Positions 8,840 through 17,845 of a stretch of DNA of 64,000 bases are shown in pieces (the stretch's first letter is position 1; each line of letters begins with the position of its first letter). A program made the translations under genes and the position numbers. The DNA is taken from contig CAZMSN010000005.1 of the NCBI GenBank assembly GCA_964569015.1, forward strand, positions 16,193 to 80,192. The letters are read 5' to 3'. The notes under the pieces were generated by a model, which was not told the DNA's origin, did not search any database, and saw nothing but the letters and a program-made list of their open reading frames with translations. The stretch is from CAYQEC01 sp964569015 (lineage in GTDB: Bacteria; Actinomycetota; Acidimicrobiia; Spongiisociales; UBA5794).

Positions 8840-11080
8840 TCAGCCTCCGATGGGCGTGCGATCCAGCTCCTCGACCGTGATCAACACGGACCGGGCCTTC
8901 GAGCCCTCGGAGGGACCCACGATGCCTCTCATCTCGAGGATGTCCATCACCCGACCCGCCCGGGCGAATCCGATGCGTAGTTTGCGTTGCAGCATCGAGG
9001 TGGACCCGAGTTGCGAGCGCACCACCAAGTCGATCGCCTGACGGACGATATCGGGATCCTCGCCGTCGTACTCGTCCTCCGCCTCCCTCTTCCTGGTGGC
9101 GGCCTCGAAGACCTCGGAGTCCCGATAGGTGGCATCGCGCTGCTCACGCACCCAGTCGACCACGGCGTGGATCTCCCTCTCGGAGACGAATGCGCCCTGA
9201 ATCCGTTTCGGCTTCGGCTCACGAGCGGTGACGACGAGCATGTCCCCCAACCCGACCAGTTTCTCGGCACCCGAAGCGTCGAGAATCACCCGCGAATCGG
9301 TCTGGGAGGCCACAGAGAAGGCCAGACGGGACGGGATGTTGGCCTTGATGACCCCAGTGATGACGTTGACCGAGGGACGCTGAGTCGCCAGCACGAGGTG
9401 CACACCGACGGCACGGGCCATCTGGGCGATCCGCACCACAGCGTCCTCGACGGCACGTCCCGCCACCATCATCAGATCGTTGAGCTCGTCGACGATCACC
9501 ACGATGTGCGGGAAGCGATCGAAGCCCCCCTCGTCGAGCACTCCTGCATCCCACTTCTCGCGGTAGCCGATGATATCCCGCACCCGGGCATCGGCGAGCA
9601 GCTCGTAGCGCCGATCCATCTCCTGGACCGCCCACTGCAGGGCGTCGGCCGCCTTCTTCGGATTGGAGATGACCCTGGTGAGGAGGTGGGGCACACCGTT
9701 GTACTGGCCGAGCTCCACCCGCTTCGGATCGACCAGGACCAGGCGCACCTCATCCGGCCTGGCGCGCATCAGGATCGACGTGACGATCGCGTTGATGCAT
9801 GACGACTTGCCGGCACCGGTGGCGCCGGCGATCAGCATGTGAGGCAGGTCATCGAGCTTGAGGAAGTGGGCATGGCCGCTGATGTCCTTGCCGAGGCCGA
9901 TCTTCATCGGGTCAGGATCGGCGGAGGCCTCGGCGCTCGCAAGGATGTCGCCCAGGGTCACGAGGTCCCGATGGTGATTCGGCACCTCGATGCCGATGGC
10001 GCTCTTCCCTGGAATCGGCGCCAAGATCCGCACATCGGCCGACGCCATCGCGTACGCGATGTCGTGCGACAGCCCAGTGACCTTGGCGACCTTCACCCCT
10101 GGCTCCAGCTCGACCTCGTACCGCGTCACCGTCGGTCCCGGCACGATCCGCGTCAGCCGGGCGTCGACCCCATGCTGGAGCAGTGTCTCCTGCAGCTCGC
10201 GGGCGGCTCGCTCCAACGCCCGCCGGTTCTGGCCACCGGTCGAGCCGACATCGAGCAGCTCGAGCGGCGGCAGCCGGTACGCCTCCCCGACCGGTTGCGC
10301 GACGGGCCGGACCGGCTGCTTCGGGCGGGCCTTGGGAGGCGCTGTCTTCTCGGCAGCGGGCTTCGGCGGGGCGGCCTTGGCCGGAGCCCCGGTCGGCGCT
10401 CGGCGCACCGAGGACGACTCGACCAGGCGAGCCGGCACGGTGGTGCGGCGAGCGTGAGGCCCGAAGCCGAGCTTGTGGACTGCGGCGACGAGGGTGTGGG
10501 CCACGTCGCGGATGGTGGCTCTCGTCAGCACCAGCGCCGCCAGGCCACTGATGGCAATCAGCACCAGGAGGGCACCCCAGAATCCGATGAGGCGGCGCAG
10601 CGGGAAAGCGATGAGGGAGCCGGCGACGCCACCGCGGGCGATGACCTCGTCCATGCTCTCTGCGAGCGAGACGGCACCGGTCAGGAGATGGTAGAGCGCC
10701 AGCGATCCGAGGTAGAGCGCCAGCAATCCCACCGAGACCCGGCCGTAGTCACTGCGCGGCATACTCCCGATGAGCGCCAGCCCGGCAGCGGCTAGGACCA
10801 CCGGCACGAAGTACGCCCACACCCCGAACATGAACGCGAGGCCGGTGGTGACCCCCCGGCCGACCGGCCCGGCGAGGTCGAAGAACGCCATCACCAGGAG
10901 GCCGGCGATGACAATACAAACAAGACCCCAGACGTCGTCGGTGTGACGCCCGAGCCGCCTTCGAAGGCGGTCCCTGCTTCCCCGCAGCGCAGTGAGGAAG
11001 CTGGTCCGCTGCTTCTTGGTCTTCCGTTTCCTGACCCTTTTCCGCCCCGTCGCCCCACGGGATGATCTCCGTGCAGCCAT
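8840..11080 (-). CDS. ftsK: DNA translocase FtsK/SpoIIIE
   Basis: The 746-residue septal DNA pump that clears chromosome ends from the division site. A very basic N terminus (SSRGATGRKRVRKRKTKKQR) is followed by four predicted membrane helices up to about residue 190, then a short Ala/Pro/Lys linker (about 210-245). The motor follows: an alpha/beta domain with Walker A GATGAGKSS near 418-426 and Walker B IVVIVDELNDLM. A C-terminal winged-helix gamma domain (LGSTSMLQRKLRIGFARAGRVMDILE) reads the chromosomal orientation sequences. The short linker makes it SpoIIIE-like in size. It sits in the conserved actinobacterial rnj-ftsK neighbourhood, but here a divergent coiled-coil gene separates it from rnj. 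A TAAGGT lies nine bases before the ATG. Confidence 0.95.
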   Translation of the reverse strand: MAARRSSRGATGRKRVRKRKTKKQRTSFLTALRGSRDRLRRRLGRHTDDVWGLVCIVIAGLLVMAFFDLAGPVGRGVTTGLAFMFGVWAYFVPVVLAAAGLALIGSMPRSDYGRVSVGLLALYLGSLALYHLLTGAVSLAESMDEVIARGGVAGSLIAFPLRRLIGFWGALLVLIAISGLAALVLTRATIRDVAHTLVAAVHKLGFGPHARRTTVPARLVESSSVRRAPTGAPAKAAPPKPAAEKTAPPKARPKQPVRPVAQPVGEAYRLPPLELLDVGSTGGQNRRALERAARELQETLLQHGVDARLTRIVPGPTVTRYEVELEPGVKVAKVTGLSHDIAYAMASADVRILAPIPGKSAIGIEVPNHHRDLVTLGDILASAEASADPDPMKIGLGKDISGHAHFLKLDDLPHMLIAGATGAGKSSCINAIVTSILMRARPDEVRLVLVDPKRVELGQYNGVPHLLTRVISNPKKAADALQWAVQEMDRRYELLADARVRDIIGYREKWDAGVLDEGGFDRFPHIVVIVDELNDLMMVAGRAVEDAVVRIAQMARAVGVHLVLATQRPSVNVITGVIKANIPSRLAFSVASQTDSRVILDASGAEKLVGLGDMLVVTAREPKPKRIQGAFVSEREIHAVVDWVREQRDATYRDSEVFEAATRKREAEDEYDGEDPDIVRQAIDLVVRSQLGSTSMLQRKLRIGFARAGRVMDILEMRGIVGPSEGSKARSVLITVEELDRTPIGG

Positions 11081-11089
11081 GGGAGAACA

Positions 11090-11095
11090 ACCTTA
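11090..11095 (-). promoter_or_regulatory. -10 element for ftsK
   Basis: TAAGGT on the minus strand lies nine bases before the ftsK ATG, at the long end of the leaderless spacing seen in this window. Confidence 0.45.
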
Positions 11096-11340
11096 CACGC
11101 GAGCGGCGCTTCGGCCAACGATCAAGACCGCGGTCCGCGCGCACTCTGTCACGCACCGTGCGCGCTCATCATTCGGGCTCGCTCCGATTGACTAGCTACC
11201 TATGCAGTTCTCACCTCGTTGCGGTACGGAAGACCCTCTGCTATCAATGCCTTCAAGGGTTTCGCGTCCCCTCGAGACGAGCGATCCGTGGCGCCTGTCC
11301 GCCCAGAAGCATCCCGATCGACTCCAGGCCCACCGCTCGG

Positions 11341-11369
11341 TTGCTTGGATACGGGAACTAGGTTACAGA
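11341..11369 (+). promoter_or_regulatory. Putative promoter of coiled-coil gene
   Basis: TTGCTT (11341-11346) and TACAGA (11364-11369) are 17 bases apart. Transcription from here would give a leader of about 75 bases carrying the GGGAG ribosome-binding site of the next gene. Confidence 0.4.
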
Positions 11370-11449
11370 TACGACAATGCCGTGCCGAAGGAAAGGAAAG
11401 AAGCCGCTGACCCCGGCGGCGACGATCTGTGACGATGGGAGAACCAGGC

Positions 11450-12259
11450 GTGAGCGCCACGTTGCATGAGATAGCCGGCGCCGCTGGCGGTGCGTCGCCG
11501 GAGGTCGAGGCCAGGCCGTCCAAGGATGAAGCTGTGTCTGCTGAGGCACTCGAAAACGCCCGTCGTGAAGCCTTCCAGCTCGTCGCCACTGCGCGCAAGG
11601 AAGCCGAGCGCATCATCGGCCAAGCTCATGACGAGGCGAAGCGCATCACAGATCAGGCCAGCTCCGGCATCGGGAAACTCGCCTCTCTCGGCGACAGCAC
11701 CGATGAGCTGTTCGCTCACATCAAGAGCCTCATCAAGCGCCAGAAGGAATTCGACGCCGAGCGCCGCACCCTCATGGAGCAGATCGCCGAACTCGAGCTG
11801 GAGCGGGACATCCTCATGCACCGCATCGCTCTCGGCGGCATGGAACCGGCCGACGTGCCCGAGCCCGAGCCCGAGCAGCAGCAGCCACCCGCCGCCGACA
11901 GGCCCTTCCCCGTCTTCGGAGACCCGGCCCCCACGCTCGCCGAGCCGGCGCCCGTCACCGAGGAATCGCCCGCTCCCGCCGTCGAGGACTCCCTTCCCGT
12001 GATCGAGCCCGCCCCGGTCGTCGAGGAGCCACCGGCCCCCGTCGCAGAAGAGCCGCTCCCGGCGCCGGAAGAGCCGGACATCCCACCGCGGCCGTCGTAC
12101 CGGGACGAAGCGGCTTCACCGGTCGCCGACACCCGCTCGATCTACAGCCGCCGCTCGGCCAAGCTCCCCCGCCTCGGCGACCAGGCCGGCCGCGACGCCC
12201 TCGCCTCGCTGAAGGCGATCCGCAAGCCCCGGGAAGACGACGACGAGGACTACGAGTAG
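11450..12259 (+). CDS. DivIVA-like coiled-coil protein with Pro/Glu-rich tail, function unknown
   Basis: The 269 residues have no recognisable catalytic domain. Residues about 30-115 are strongly heptad-like (ENARREAFQLVATARKEAER, HIKSLIKRQKEFDAERRT), resembling the coiled-coil arm of DivIVA/Wag31-type proteins, but I do not see the N-terminal DivIVA lipid-binding motif. Residues about 120-215 are a low-complexity run of EPAPV and EEPPAPV units. The C terminus alternates basic and acidic patches and ends DDDEDYE. The start is the GTG at 11450, with GGGAG eight bases upstream; ATG 11435 is an alternative. Its position, divergent from ftsK and convergent with rnj, hints at a role in cell division or envelope growth, which is inference. 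Confidence 0.7.
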   Translation: MSATLHEIAGAAGGASPEVEARPSKDEAVSAEALENARREAFQLVATARKEAERIIGQAHDEAKRITDQASSGIGKLASLGDSTDELFAHIKSLIKRQKEFDAERRTLMEQIAELELERDILMHRIALGGMEPADVPEPEPEQQQPPAADRPFPVFGDPAPTLAEPAPVTEESPAPAVEDSLPVIEPAPVVEEPPAPVAEEPLPAPEEPDIPPRPSYRDEAASPVADTRSIYSRRSAKLPRLGDQAGRDALASLKAIRKPREDDDEDYE

Positions 12260-12265
12260 TCGCCG

Positions 12266-13894
12266 TCACAACTCGATGAGGACGGGGAACACCACGGGTC
12301 TGCGATCGATCTGACGCTTCACCGCCTTGGCCGCTGCGCTCCTCACGCTGCGCCGAAGCGTGTCGAGATCGGTGGGACGGTCGAGCGCCGCCACTGCCCG
12401 AGACACTTGCTCCGCCACCTCCTGGTGGATCTCACTCGTGTCATCACTCACGCCGTGGCTGTCGATGTCCGGACCGAACACCACTTCACCGCTCGAGACG
12501 TCAACGCCAACCGTCACGATGAGCACCCCCTCGTCGGCGAGGTGCCTTCGATCGCGCAGCACCTCTTCGACGTCCCCGAGGCCGGACCCGTCGAGGTAGA
12601 CGTAGCCGGCCGGGACCGCCCCCCGCTCGATCGTGAGAGTCCCGCCATCGAGCACCACGGCGTCGCCGTCCTCACAGACCACCACCTCGGGCACCCCGAC
12701 CTGGCGTGCCAGCGCCGCGTTGGCGCTGAGATGCCGGTACTCACCGTGGATCGGCACCATCGCCTGGGGACGGACGATGTTGAAGAAGGTTCGCAGCTCG
12801 TCTGCCGCGGCGTGGCCGGACACGTGGACATGGGAATTGAGGCCGTGATGGACAATCACCCCGAGCCGGGTGAGATTGTTGATAACCCGTGAGACCTTGG
12901 TCTCGTTGCCGGGGATCGGGGTCGCCGAGAGGATCACGGTGTCGCCGGCGGAGAGACGGATCGAGTGGTGCTCACCGGAGGCCATGAGCGACAGGGCGGC
13001 GAACGGCTCGCCCTGGCTCCCGGTGCAGACCACCGCGGTCTGCTCGGGCGGGTAGTGCTCCAGGTCGTCCAGCTCGACCTGGATCTCGGGCGGGTACTCC
13101 AACAGTCCGAGGTCGCGAGCGATCTCGGTGTTGCGCAACATCGAGCGACCCAGGAAGGCGAAGCGACGTCCCGAAGCGGCGATGGCATCCAGCGCCTGCT
13201 GCACCCGGTGGATGTGGCTGGCGAAGCAGGCCACGATCACCCGCCCCTCGGCGTGCGAGATGAACTCGTTCAGGGGCTTGCCGACCGACGCTTCGGAGGG
13301 CACGAAACCGGCCCGCTCCGCGTTGGTGCTGTCACACAGCAGGAGACGAACGCCGTTCCGGCCGAATCCGGCAAACGTGCCCAGATCGGTCGGCTCGCCG
13401 TCGATTGGCGTCGGATCGAGCTTGAAATCCCCTGAATGAACGATGACGCCCTCAGGGGTGTCGAAAACCAAGCCGGTTGCCTGCGGCACCGAATGGGTCA
13501 CTCGAACAAGGGTGAAGCGGAATGGTCCATGCTCCACCCATTCCAGCGGCTGCACACTGCGCAGATCGGGCACCAATCCGATCTCTTCGATTCGGGGACG
13601 TGCCAGCCCGATGGTGAACTCGGTGCCGTAGACGGGGACATTGACATCGCGCAGCAGATACGCCAGCGCGCCGACGTGGTCCTCGTGGCCGTGGGTGAGG
13701 ATCACACATTCGAGATCGTCGGAACGCTCGAGCACCGAGGTGAAATCCGGGAGTACCAGATCGACCCCGAGCATGTCCTCCTCGGGGAACATCAGCCCGG
13801 CCTCCATCAGAGCCAGCTTGCCATCGATCTCGAGGATGGCACAGTTGCGACCGATCTCACCGAGACCTCCCAGGAAGCTGACCCGGACGGTCAT
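12266..13894 (-). CDS. rnj: Ribonuclease J
   Basis: Metallo-beta-lactamase/beta-CASP ribonuclease with 5'-3' exo- and endonuclease activity, 542 residues. The zinc motif HGHEDH is at 68-73. GDFKLDPTPIDG, the beta-CASP segments (CDSTNAERAGFVPSE, TGSQGEP) and HVSGHA follow, then the RNase J C-terminal domain. The ATG at 13894 overlaps the dapA TGA (ATGA), so it is translationally coupled to dapA, a conserved actinobacterial pair. A longer upstream reading of the frame is dapA shadow. Together with rny it gives this genome both main Gram-positive mRNA decay nucleases. Confidence 0.95.
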   Translation of the reverse strand: MTVRVSFLGGLGEIGRNCAILEIDGKLALMEAGLMFPEEDMLGVDLVLPDFTSVLERSDDLECVILTHGHEDHVGALAYLLRDVNVPVYGTEFTIGLARPRIEEIGLVPDLRSVQPLEWVEHGPFRFTLVRVTHSVPQATGLVFDTPEGVIVHSGDFKLDPTPIDGEPTDLGTFAGFGRNGVRLLLCDSTNAERAGFVPSEASVGKPLNEFISHAEGRVIVACFASHIHRVQQALDAIAASGRRFAFLGRSMLRNTEIARDLGLLEYPPEIQVELDDLEHYPPEQTAVVCTGSQGEPFAALSLMASGEHHSIRLSAGDTVILSATPIPGNETKVSRVINNLTRLGVIVHHGLNSHVHVSGHAAADELRTFFNIVRPQAMVPIHGEYRHLSANAALARQVGVPEVVVCEDGDAVVLDGGTLTIERGAVPAGYVYLDGSGLGDVEEVLRDRRHLADEGVLIVTVGVDVSSGEVVFGPDIDSHGVSDDTSEIHQEVAEQVSRAVAALDRPTDLDTLRRSVRSAAAKAVKRQIDRRPVVFPVLIEL

Positions 13895-14787
13895 ACGGCC
13901 TGTGCGGCCTCCAACCCGGATTCGATCAGGGAGAGCGTCTCCGGCGACGCCGCGATGAGCGGGAGCCGTGGCTCGCCGACCGAGCCCCACCATGCCGACA
14001 TGCCACCTTTGAGCGGAATCGGGTTCGGCTCAGCGAAGAGGGCAGCGATGAGCGGCTTCAACGCGTCGTCGATCTTGGCAGCCTCGTCGTCGTCACCCGC
14101 CTTCACGGCATCGAGAAGGCGCCGAATCTGGGGCCCAACGAGATGTGCCGCTACCGAGACGGCCCCCACGCCGCCGGCGGCGACGATCGCCCGAGTCATC
14201 GAATCGGAACCGGAATAGACGGCGAAGCCCTCGGGCAGAGCCGCGAGAGCCCGTCGTGTGTAGTCGATGTCGTCGACGGCGTCCTTGACGGCAACGATCT
14301 TGGGGTGTTGCGCGAGACGAACCAGCGTCTCGACCTCGATGAGGCGGGCGGTGCGACTCGGGATGTTGTAGAGCATCAGCGGCAGGTCGGAGGCTTCGGC
14401 GATCGCCGTGAAGTGCCGGTAGAGCCCCTCCTGGGGAGGCTTCGAGTAGTAGGGGGTCACAGCCATGACGGCGTCGCAGCCCATCTCCGCCGCCTGTTCG
14501 GTGAGTGCGACGGATGCTGCCGTGTCGTAGGTGCCGGTGCCGGCGATGACTTTGAGGTTGCCGCCGGCCGCGTCGACGGCCGCCTTGAACAGCGCGATCT
14601 TCTCGACCTTGGACAGGGTGGGAGACTCGCCGGTAGTTCCGGAGACAACGATGCCCTCGGTCCCGTTCTCGGACAGGTGACGCACCAAGCGCCAGTACGT
14701 CCCGTAGTCGACGGCACCGTCTTCGTCGAAGGGAGTGAGGGTGGCGGTGAGCAACTCGCCAAACGGTGCGGTGGGTCGTGCTTCCAT
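13891..14787 (-). CDS. dapA: 4-hydroxy-tetrahydrodipicolinate synthase
   Basis: Condenses pyruvate with aspartate semialdehyde in lysine and meso-diaminopimelate synthesis. The 298 residues contain SGTTGESPTL (49-58), the catalytic Tyr140 in LMLYNIPSR and the Schiff-base Lys168 in IVAVKDA. The start is ATG 14787, since TACCGT lies seven bases upstream and the resulting N terminus (MEARPTAPFGELLTATLTPF) matches actinobacterial DapA proteins. An upstream GTG at 14817 is less likely. dapB lies 1 kb away on the same strand, separated by a convergent thioredoxin gene. Confidence 0.95.
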   Translation of the reverse strand: MEARPTAPFGELLTATLTPFDEDGAVDYGTYWRLVRHLSENGTEGIVVSGTTGESPTLSKVEKIALFKAAVDAAGGNLKVIAGTGTYDTAASVALTEQAAEMGCDAVMAVTPYYSKPPQEGLYRHFTAIAEASDLPLMLYNIPSRTARLIEVETLVRLAQHPKIVAVKDAVDDIDYTRRALAALPEGFAVYSGSDSMTRAIVAAGGVGAVSVAAHLVGPQIRRLLDAVKAGDDDEAAKIDDALKPLIAALFAEPNPIPLKGGMSAWWGSVGEPRLPLIAASPETLSLIESGLEAAQAV

Positions 14788-14794
14788 GGACCGG

Positions 14795-14800
14795 ACGGTA
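14795..14800 (-). promoter_or_regulatory. -10 element for leaderless dapA-rnj
   Basis: TACCGT ends seven bases before the dapA ATG at 14787 and supports that start codon. Confidence 0.6.
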
Positions 14801-14875
14801 GCAGCCTGATGGATCACTATCCTTCATGTTCCCGTGCGCTGAGAGGAAACGGGACGCCAGTCTGCGATCTGCAAC

Positions 14876-15721
14876 ATGAAGCACGACCAACCCCACATCC
14901 AGGACGTTTCGGCCACCGAGTTCCCTCGAGCGGTGCTCCAGCGCAGCCACGAGATCCCGGTGGTCGTGGATTTCTGGGCGACGTGGTGCAGGCCGTGCAC
15001 GACGCTCAGCCCTCTCCTGGAGCGCCTCGTCGCCGAAGCCGATGGGGCCTTCGAGCTGGTCAAGGTCGATGTCGATCAGAACCAGGATCTCGCCGCCCAG
15101 TTCAACGTTCAAGGCATTCCCACGGTCATCGGCTTCCGGGGCGGACTCCCCGTGCACCAGTTCACGGGCGCGATCCCCGAGCCGGCTCTCCGCAAGTGGA
15201 TCGCGCAGATCCTCCCCACCGAACTCGACGGCAAGCTGGAGAAAGCTCGTGACGCGATCCTCGCCGACGACGCCGACACCGCGGAGCGTCTCCTGCGAGA
15301 GGTCCTCGATCAGCGCCCTGACCACCTCGAGGCGGGCACCGGCCTCGCCAGCCTGCTCATCGCCCGCGGTGACACCGACGATGCCATCATCGTGCTCGGC
15401 AAGCTCGCCCCCGCCCCCGAGGTCGAGCGCCTCCGCGCCGCGGCGCGGCTCAGCGCCTCGCGCGGCCAGGACATTCCCGAGCTCGAGGCGCAGCTCGAGG
15501 CCGACCCGAGTGACGACGGCGTACGCCTCGCGCTAGCCCAGGCGCTGGCCGCGCATTCCGAGTTCGAGCCGGCCCTCGACCACATGCTGAGCATCGTGCG
15601 CGCCAAGCAAGGGCTGCGGGATGATGCCCGTCGCGCCATGGTCGACATCTTTGGGCTCCTCGGCGACGACCATCCCCTCACGGTGACGTACCGCCGGCAG
15701 CTCGCCAGCGCCCTGTTCTGA
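14876..15721 (+). CDS. Thioredoxin-TPR protein (CnoX/YbbN-like)
   Basis: The 281 residues contain an N-terminal thioredoxin fold with WCRPC at about 37-41 (VVVDFWATWCRPCTTLSPLL) and a cis-Pro segment (GIPTVIGF). A C-terminal TPR-like helical half of about 160 residues follows. Both thioredoxin cysteines are kept, unlike the E. coli CnoX active site. Relatives act as holdase or redox chaperones for GroEL and EF-Tu clients. It is transcribed divergently from dapA and convergently towards dapB. TGCGAT seven bases before the ATG is a weak -10 candidate. Confidence 0.82.
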   Translation: MKHDQPHIQDVSATEFPRAVLQRSHEIPVVVDFWATWCRPCTTLSPLLERLVAEADGAFELVKVDVDQNQDLAAQFNVQGIPTVIGFRGGLPVHQFTGAIPEPALRKWIAQILPTELDGKLEKARDAILADDADTAERLLREVLDQRPDHLEAGTGLASLLIARGDTDDAIIVLGKLAPAPEVERLRAAARLSASRGQDIPELEAQLEADPSDDGVRLALAQALAAHSEFEPALDHMLSIVRAKQGLRDDARRAMVDIFGLLGDDHPLTVTYRRQLASALF

Positions 15722-15730
15722 GCGGCCGGC

Positions 15731-15750
15731 CGGCCGTCAGGCACCGGCCG
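15731..15750. terminator. Hairpin between convergent thioredoxin and dapB genes
   Basis: Two copies of the self-complementary CGGCCG, separated by eight bases, can pair into a 6-bp GC stem in the 37-base gap between two convergent stop codons. There is no T tract, so this is a weak call. Confidence 0.3.
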
Positions 15751-15758
15751 AGAGCAGA

Positions 15759-16523
15759 TCAGAGGCCGAGCAATGCGTCGAGCCCCACCGTGACGGGCGA
15801 GGGAAGGTCGGCGACCTTGCGGATCCCGAGCACCACGCCCGGCATGAACGCCTGCCGATCGGTGGTGTCGTGGCGAATCGACAGCGTCTCGCCGAGCCCA
15901 CCGAACAGGACCTCCTGGTGGGCGACGAGGCCCGGAAGGCGAATCGAATGCACCGGGATGCCCGCCACCATCGCACCTCGGGCACCGGCCGTCAGCTCGC
16001 GACTCTGGACCTCCCGGCGCTGATCGGGCGCCTTGGCGGCGATGCGCTCCGCCGTCGCCGCCGCGGTACCGGAGGGAGCATCCACCTTCCGGTCGTGGTG
16101 GAGTTCGATGATCTCGGCGGCATCGAAGTGGGGCGCCGCCAACTCGGCGAGCCGCATCATCACCACCGCACCGATCGAGAAATTGGGGACAATGAGGCAA
16201 TTGGGAGGACCGTCCCCCCACAGCTCCTCCACCTCGGCGACCCGGTCGGCGTCGAAGCCAGAGGTGCCGACAACGGCGTGCTTGCCGAGGGCCCTCCAGG
16301 TACGGAGGTTGTCCATGACGACGTCGGGTCTGGTGAACTCGACGACGACTTCGGCATCGACCACCACCTCGGGCGTGCCGGACACCTCGATATCGGCGAT
16401 CGTCTTCCCCGCCTCGTTCGGGTCGAAGAGGGCAGTGAGCTCGAAACCGGCCGCGTTTGCGACGGTCTCGGCCACGAGGCGTCCCATCCGACCGCCGGCG
16501 CCTGAGACGGCAACCTTCGTCAT
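15759..16523 (-). CDS. dapB: 4-hydroxy-tetrahydrodipicolinate reductase
   Basis: NAD(P)H-dependent reductase following DapA in the diaminopimelate pathway; 254 residues. The Rossmann motif GAGGRMG is at the N terminus, and FTRPDVVMDN, GTSGFD and the catalytic signature LHHDRKVDAPSGTA follow. Its ATG overlaps the stop of the upstream M16 peptidase (ATGA), so the two are translationally coupled, an arrangement common in actinobacteria. Confidence 0.95.
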   Translation of the reverse strand: MTKVAVSGAGGRMGRLVAETVANAAGFELTALFDPNEAGKTIADIEVSGTPEVVVDAEVVVEFTRPDVVMDNLRTWRALGKHAVVGTSGFDADRVAEVEELWGDGPPNCLIVPNFSIGAVVMMRLAELAAPHFDAAEIIELHHDRKVDAPSGTAAATAERIAAKAPDQRREVQSRELTAGARGAMVAGIPVHSIRLPGLVAHQEVLFGGLGETLSIRHDTTDRQAFMPGVVLGIRKVADLPSPVTVGLDALLGL

Positions 16524-17770
16524 GTCACATGCTCCTCCAGGTCGGAAGCTTCGAATGGCCCAACCGCGCCGAGCACGTACGGGCCCGAGTAGACCTCACG
16601 CGCCACCTCGACCGCCTCGTCGATCGTGATCGCCTCGATGCGCTCGACGACCTCGTCCACCGAAAGGTGCTCGATCCCGGTCAGCTCCTCACGACCGAGA
16701 CGGCTCATCCTGCTGCTCGATTCCTCGAGCGACAGCGCCAGACTCCCCTCGACGTTGCCCTTGGCTCGTTTCAACTCGTCGGTGCTCGGCCCGGATTCCA
16801 TCATCTTGTCGAACTCGGCCCGGATGAGCTTCAACACCTCCGAGGCCTGGGTCGGCGTGGTCCCGGCGTACACCGCCACCGCCCCGGTCTCGAGGAACGG
16901 CATGCGGAAACTGTTCACGGCGTAGGCGAGGCCGCGCTGCTCCCGGATCTCACGGAAGAGACGCGATGACATGCCTCCCCCGAGCACGTGATCGACAATC
17001 GTGAGGGCGAACCTGCGATCGTCCCCCCGCGGCAGCCCCTCCGATCCCAGCACCAGATGTGCTTGCTCGGTGTCGCGACGGGTCACCTCGACCTTGGAAT
17101 CGATAGCGGCGAGCACCGGAGAGCGGCTCGTCGTCCCGCCCTCCCACTCCCCCATCGCATCGCCGATCCTCATCACCAGATCGTCATGGTCGATGCGTCC
17201 CGCCGCGGAGACAACCACCGAGGATGGGGCGTAGCGTCGTGCCCAGTATCCCCGGATCGTGTCGCGGTTCATCCCGCCGATCGATTCCGGTGTCCCCAGG
17301 ATCGGGGGCGCCAGCGGATGGCTGTCCCAGAGGGCCTTCACGAACAGCTCGTGTGCCACATCGGAGGGGTCGTCTTCGTTCATGTTGATCTCCTCCAGCA
17401 CCACATGGCGCTCCGAGTCGATCTCGTACTGACGGAAGGCCGGACGTTGCAGCATCTCGGCGAGGATGTCGATGGCGAGCTGGAGATCGGCGTCCCGCAC
17501 CCGCGCCCAGTAGCAGGTGTATTCCTTCGAGGTGGAAGCGTTGTGCCGGGCCCCGACGGCGTCGAACGCCTCGCTGATTTGATGAGCGGACATCGTCTCA
17601 GACCCCTTGAAGAGCAAATGCTCCAGGAAGTGGCTCGCCCCGGCTTCGATCGGGTCCTCGTCCCGACTTCCGGCATCGACCCAACAGCCGATGGTCGCCG
17701 AGCGCACCGACGGCATATCCTGGGAGATGATCCGTAGCCCGTTCGGCAGTGTCGTGAGGTCGTAATGCAT
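16520..17770 (-). CDS. M16 family zinc peptidase (insulinase/MPP-like)
   Basis: The 416-residue M16B protein has the inverted zinc motif HFLEH at 47-51 (ASHFLEHLLFKG) and a downstream glutamate in EEINMNEDD. The second half carries the usual RG-type element (REIREQRGLAYAVNS). Family members cleave peptides inside a closed chamber, usually as homodimers. The ATG at 17770 is preceded by TATCAT six bases away, so it is probably leaderless. It is coupled to dapB; the functional reason for this widespread pairing is not known. Confidence 0.9.
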   Translation of the reverse strand: MHYDLTTLPNGLRIISQDMPSVRSATIGCWVDAGSRDEDPIEAGASHFLEHLLFKGSETMSAHQISEAFDAVGARHNASTSKEYTCYWARVRDADLQLAIDILAEMLQRPAFRQYEIDSERHVVLEEINMNEDDPSDVAHELFVKALWDSHPLAPPILGTPESIGGMNRDTIRGYWARRYAPSSVVVSAAGRIDHDDLVMRIGDAMGEWEGGTTSRSPVLAAIDSKVEVTRRDTEQAHLVLGSEGLPRGDDRRFALTIVDHVLGGGMSSRLFREIREQRGLAYAVNSFRMPFLETGAVAVYAGTTPTQASEVLKLIRAEFDKMMESGPSTDELKRAKGNVEGSLALSLEESSSRMSRLGREELTGIEHLSVDEVVERIEAITIDEAVEVAREVYSGPYVLGAVGPFEASDLEEHVT

Positions 17771-17776
17771 GACGAG

Positions 17777-17782
17777 ATGATA
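17777..17782 (-). promoter_or_regulatory. -10 element for leaderless M16 peptidase-dapB operon
   Basis: TATCAT on the minus strand ends six bases before the ATG at 17770. Confidence 0.55.
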
Positions 17783-17832
17783 GGGGGTGGCATCGGCCAA
17801 ACCCGCCGCCACCCATCCACGCCGAACCTCCG

Positions 17833-17838
17833 TAGAAT
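17833..17838 (+). promoter_or_regulatory. -10 element for leaderless lipoprotein hydrolase
   Basis: TAGAAT ends seven bases before the GTG at 17846 and supports that start over the upstream in-frame ATG. Confidence 0.6.
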
Positions 17839-17845
17839 CGATGCG

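Larger units (their letters stand above)
11081..11449. other. Divergent intergenic region ftsK / coiled-coil gene
   Basis: The 369 bases carry the ftsK -10 element (11090-11095, minus strand) and a plausible plus-strand promoter (11341-11369). The middle is less GC-rich than its surroundings. I see no tRNA fold and no believable small ORF. Confidence 0.5.
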
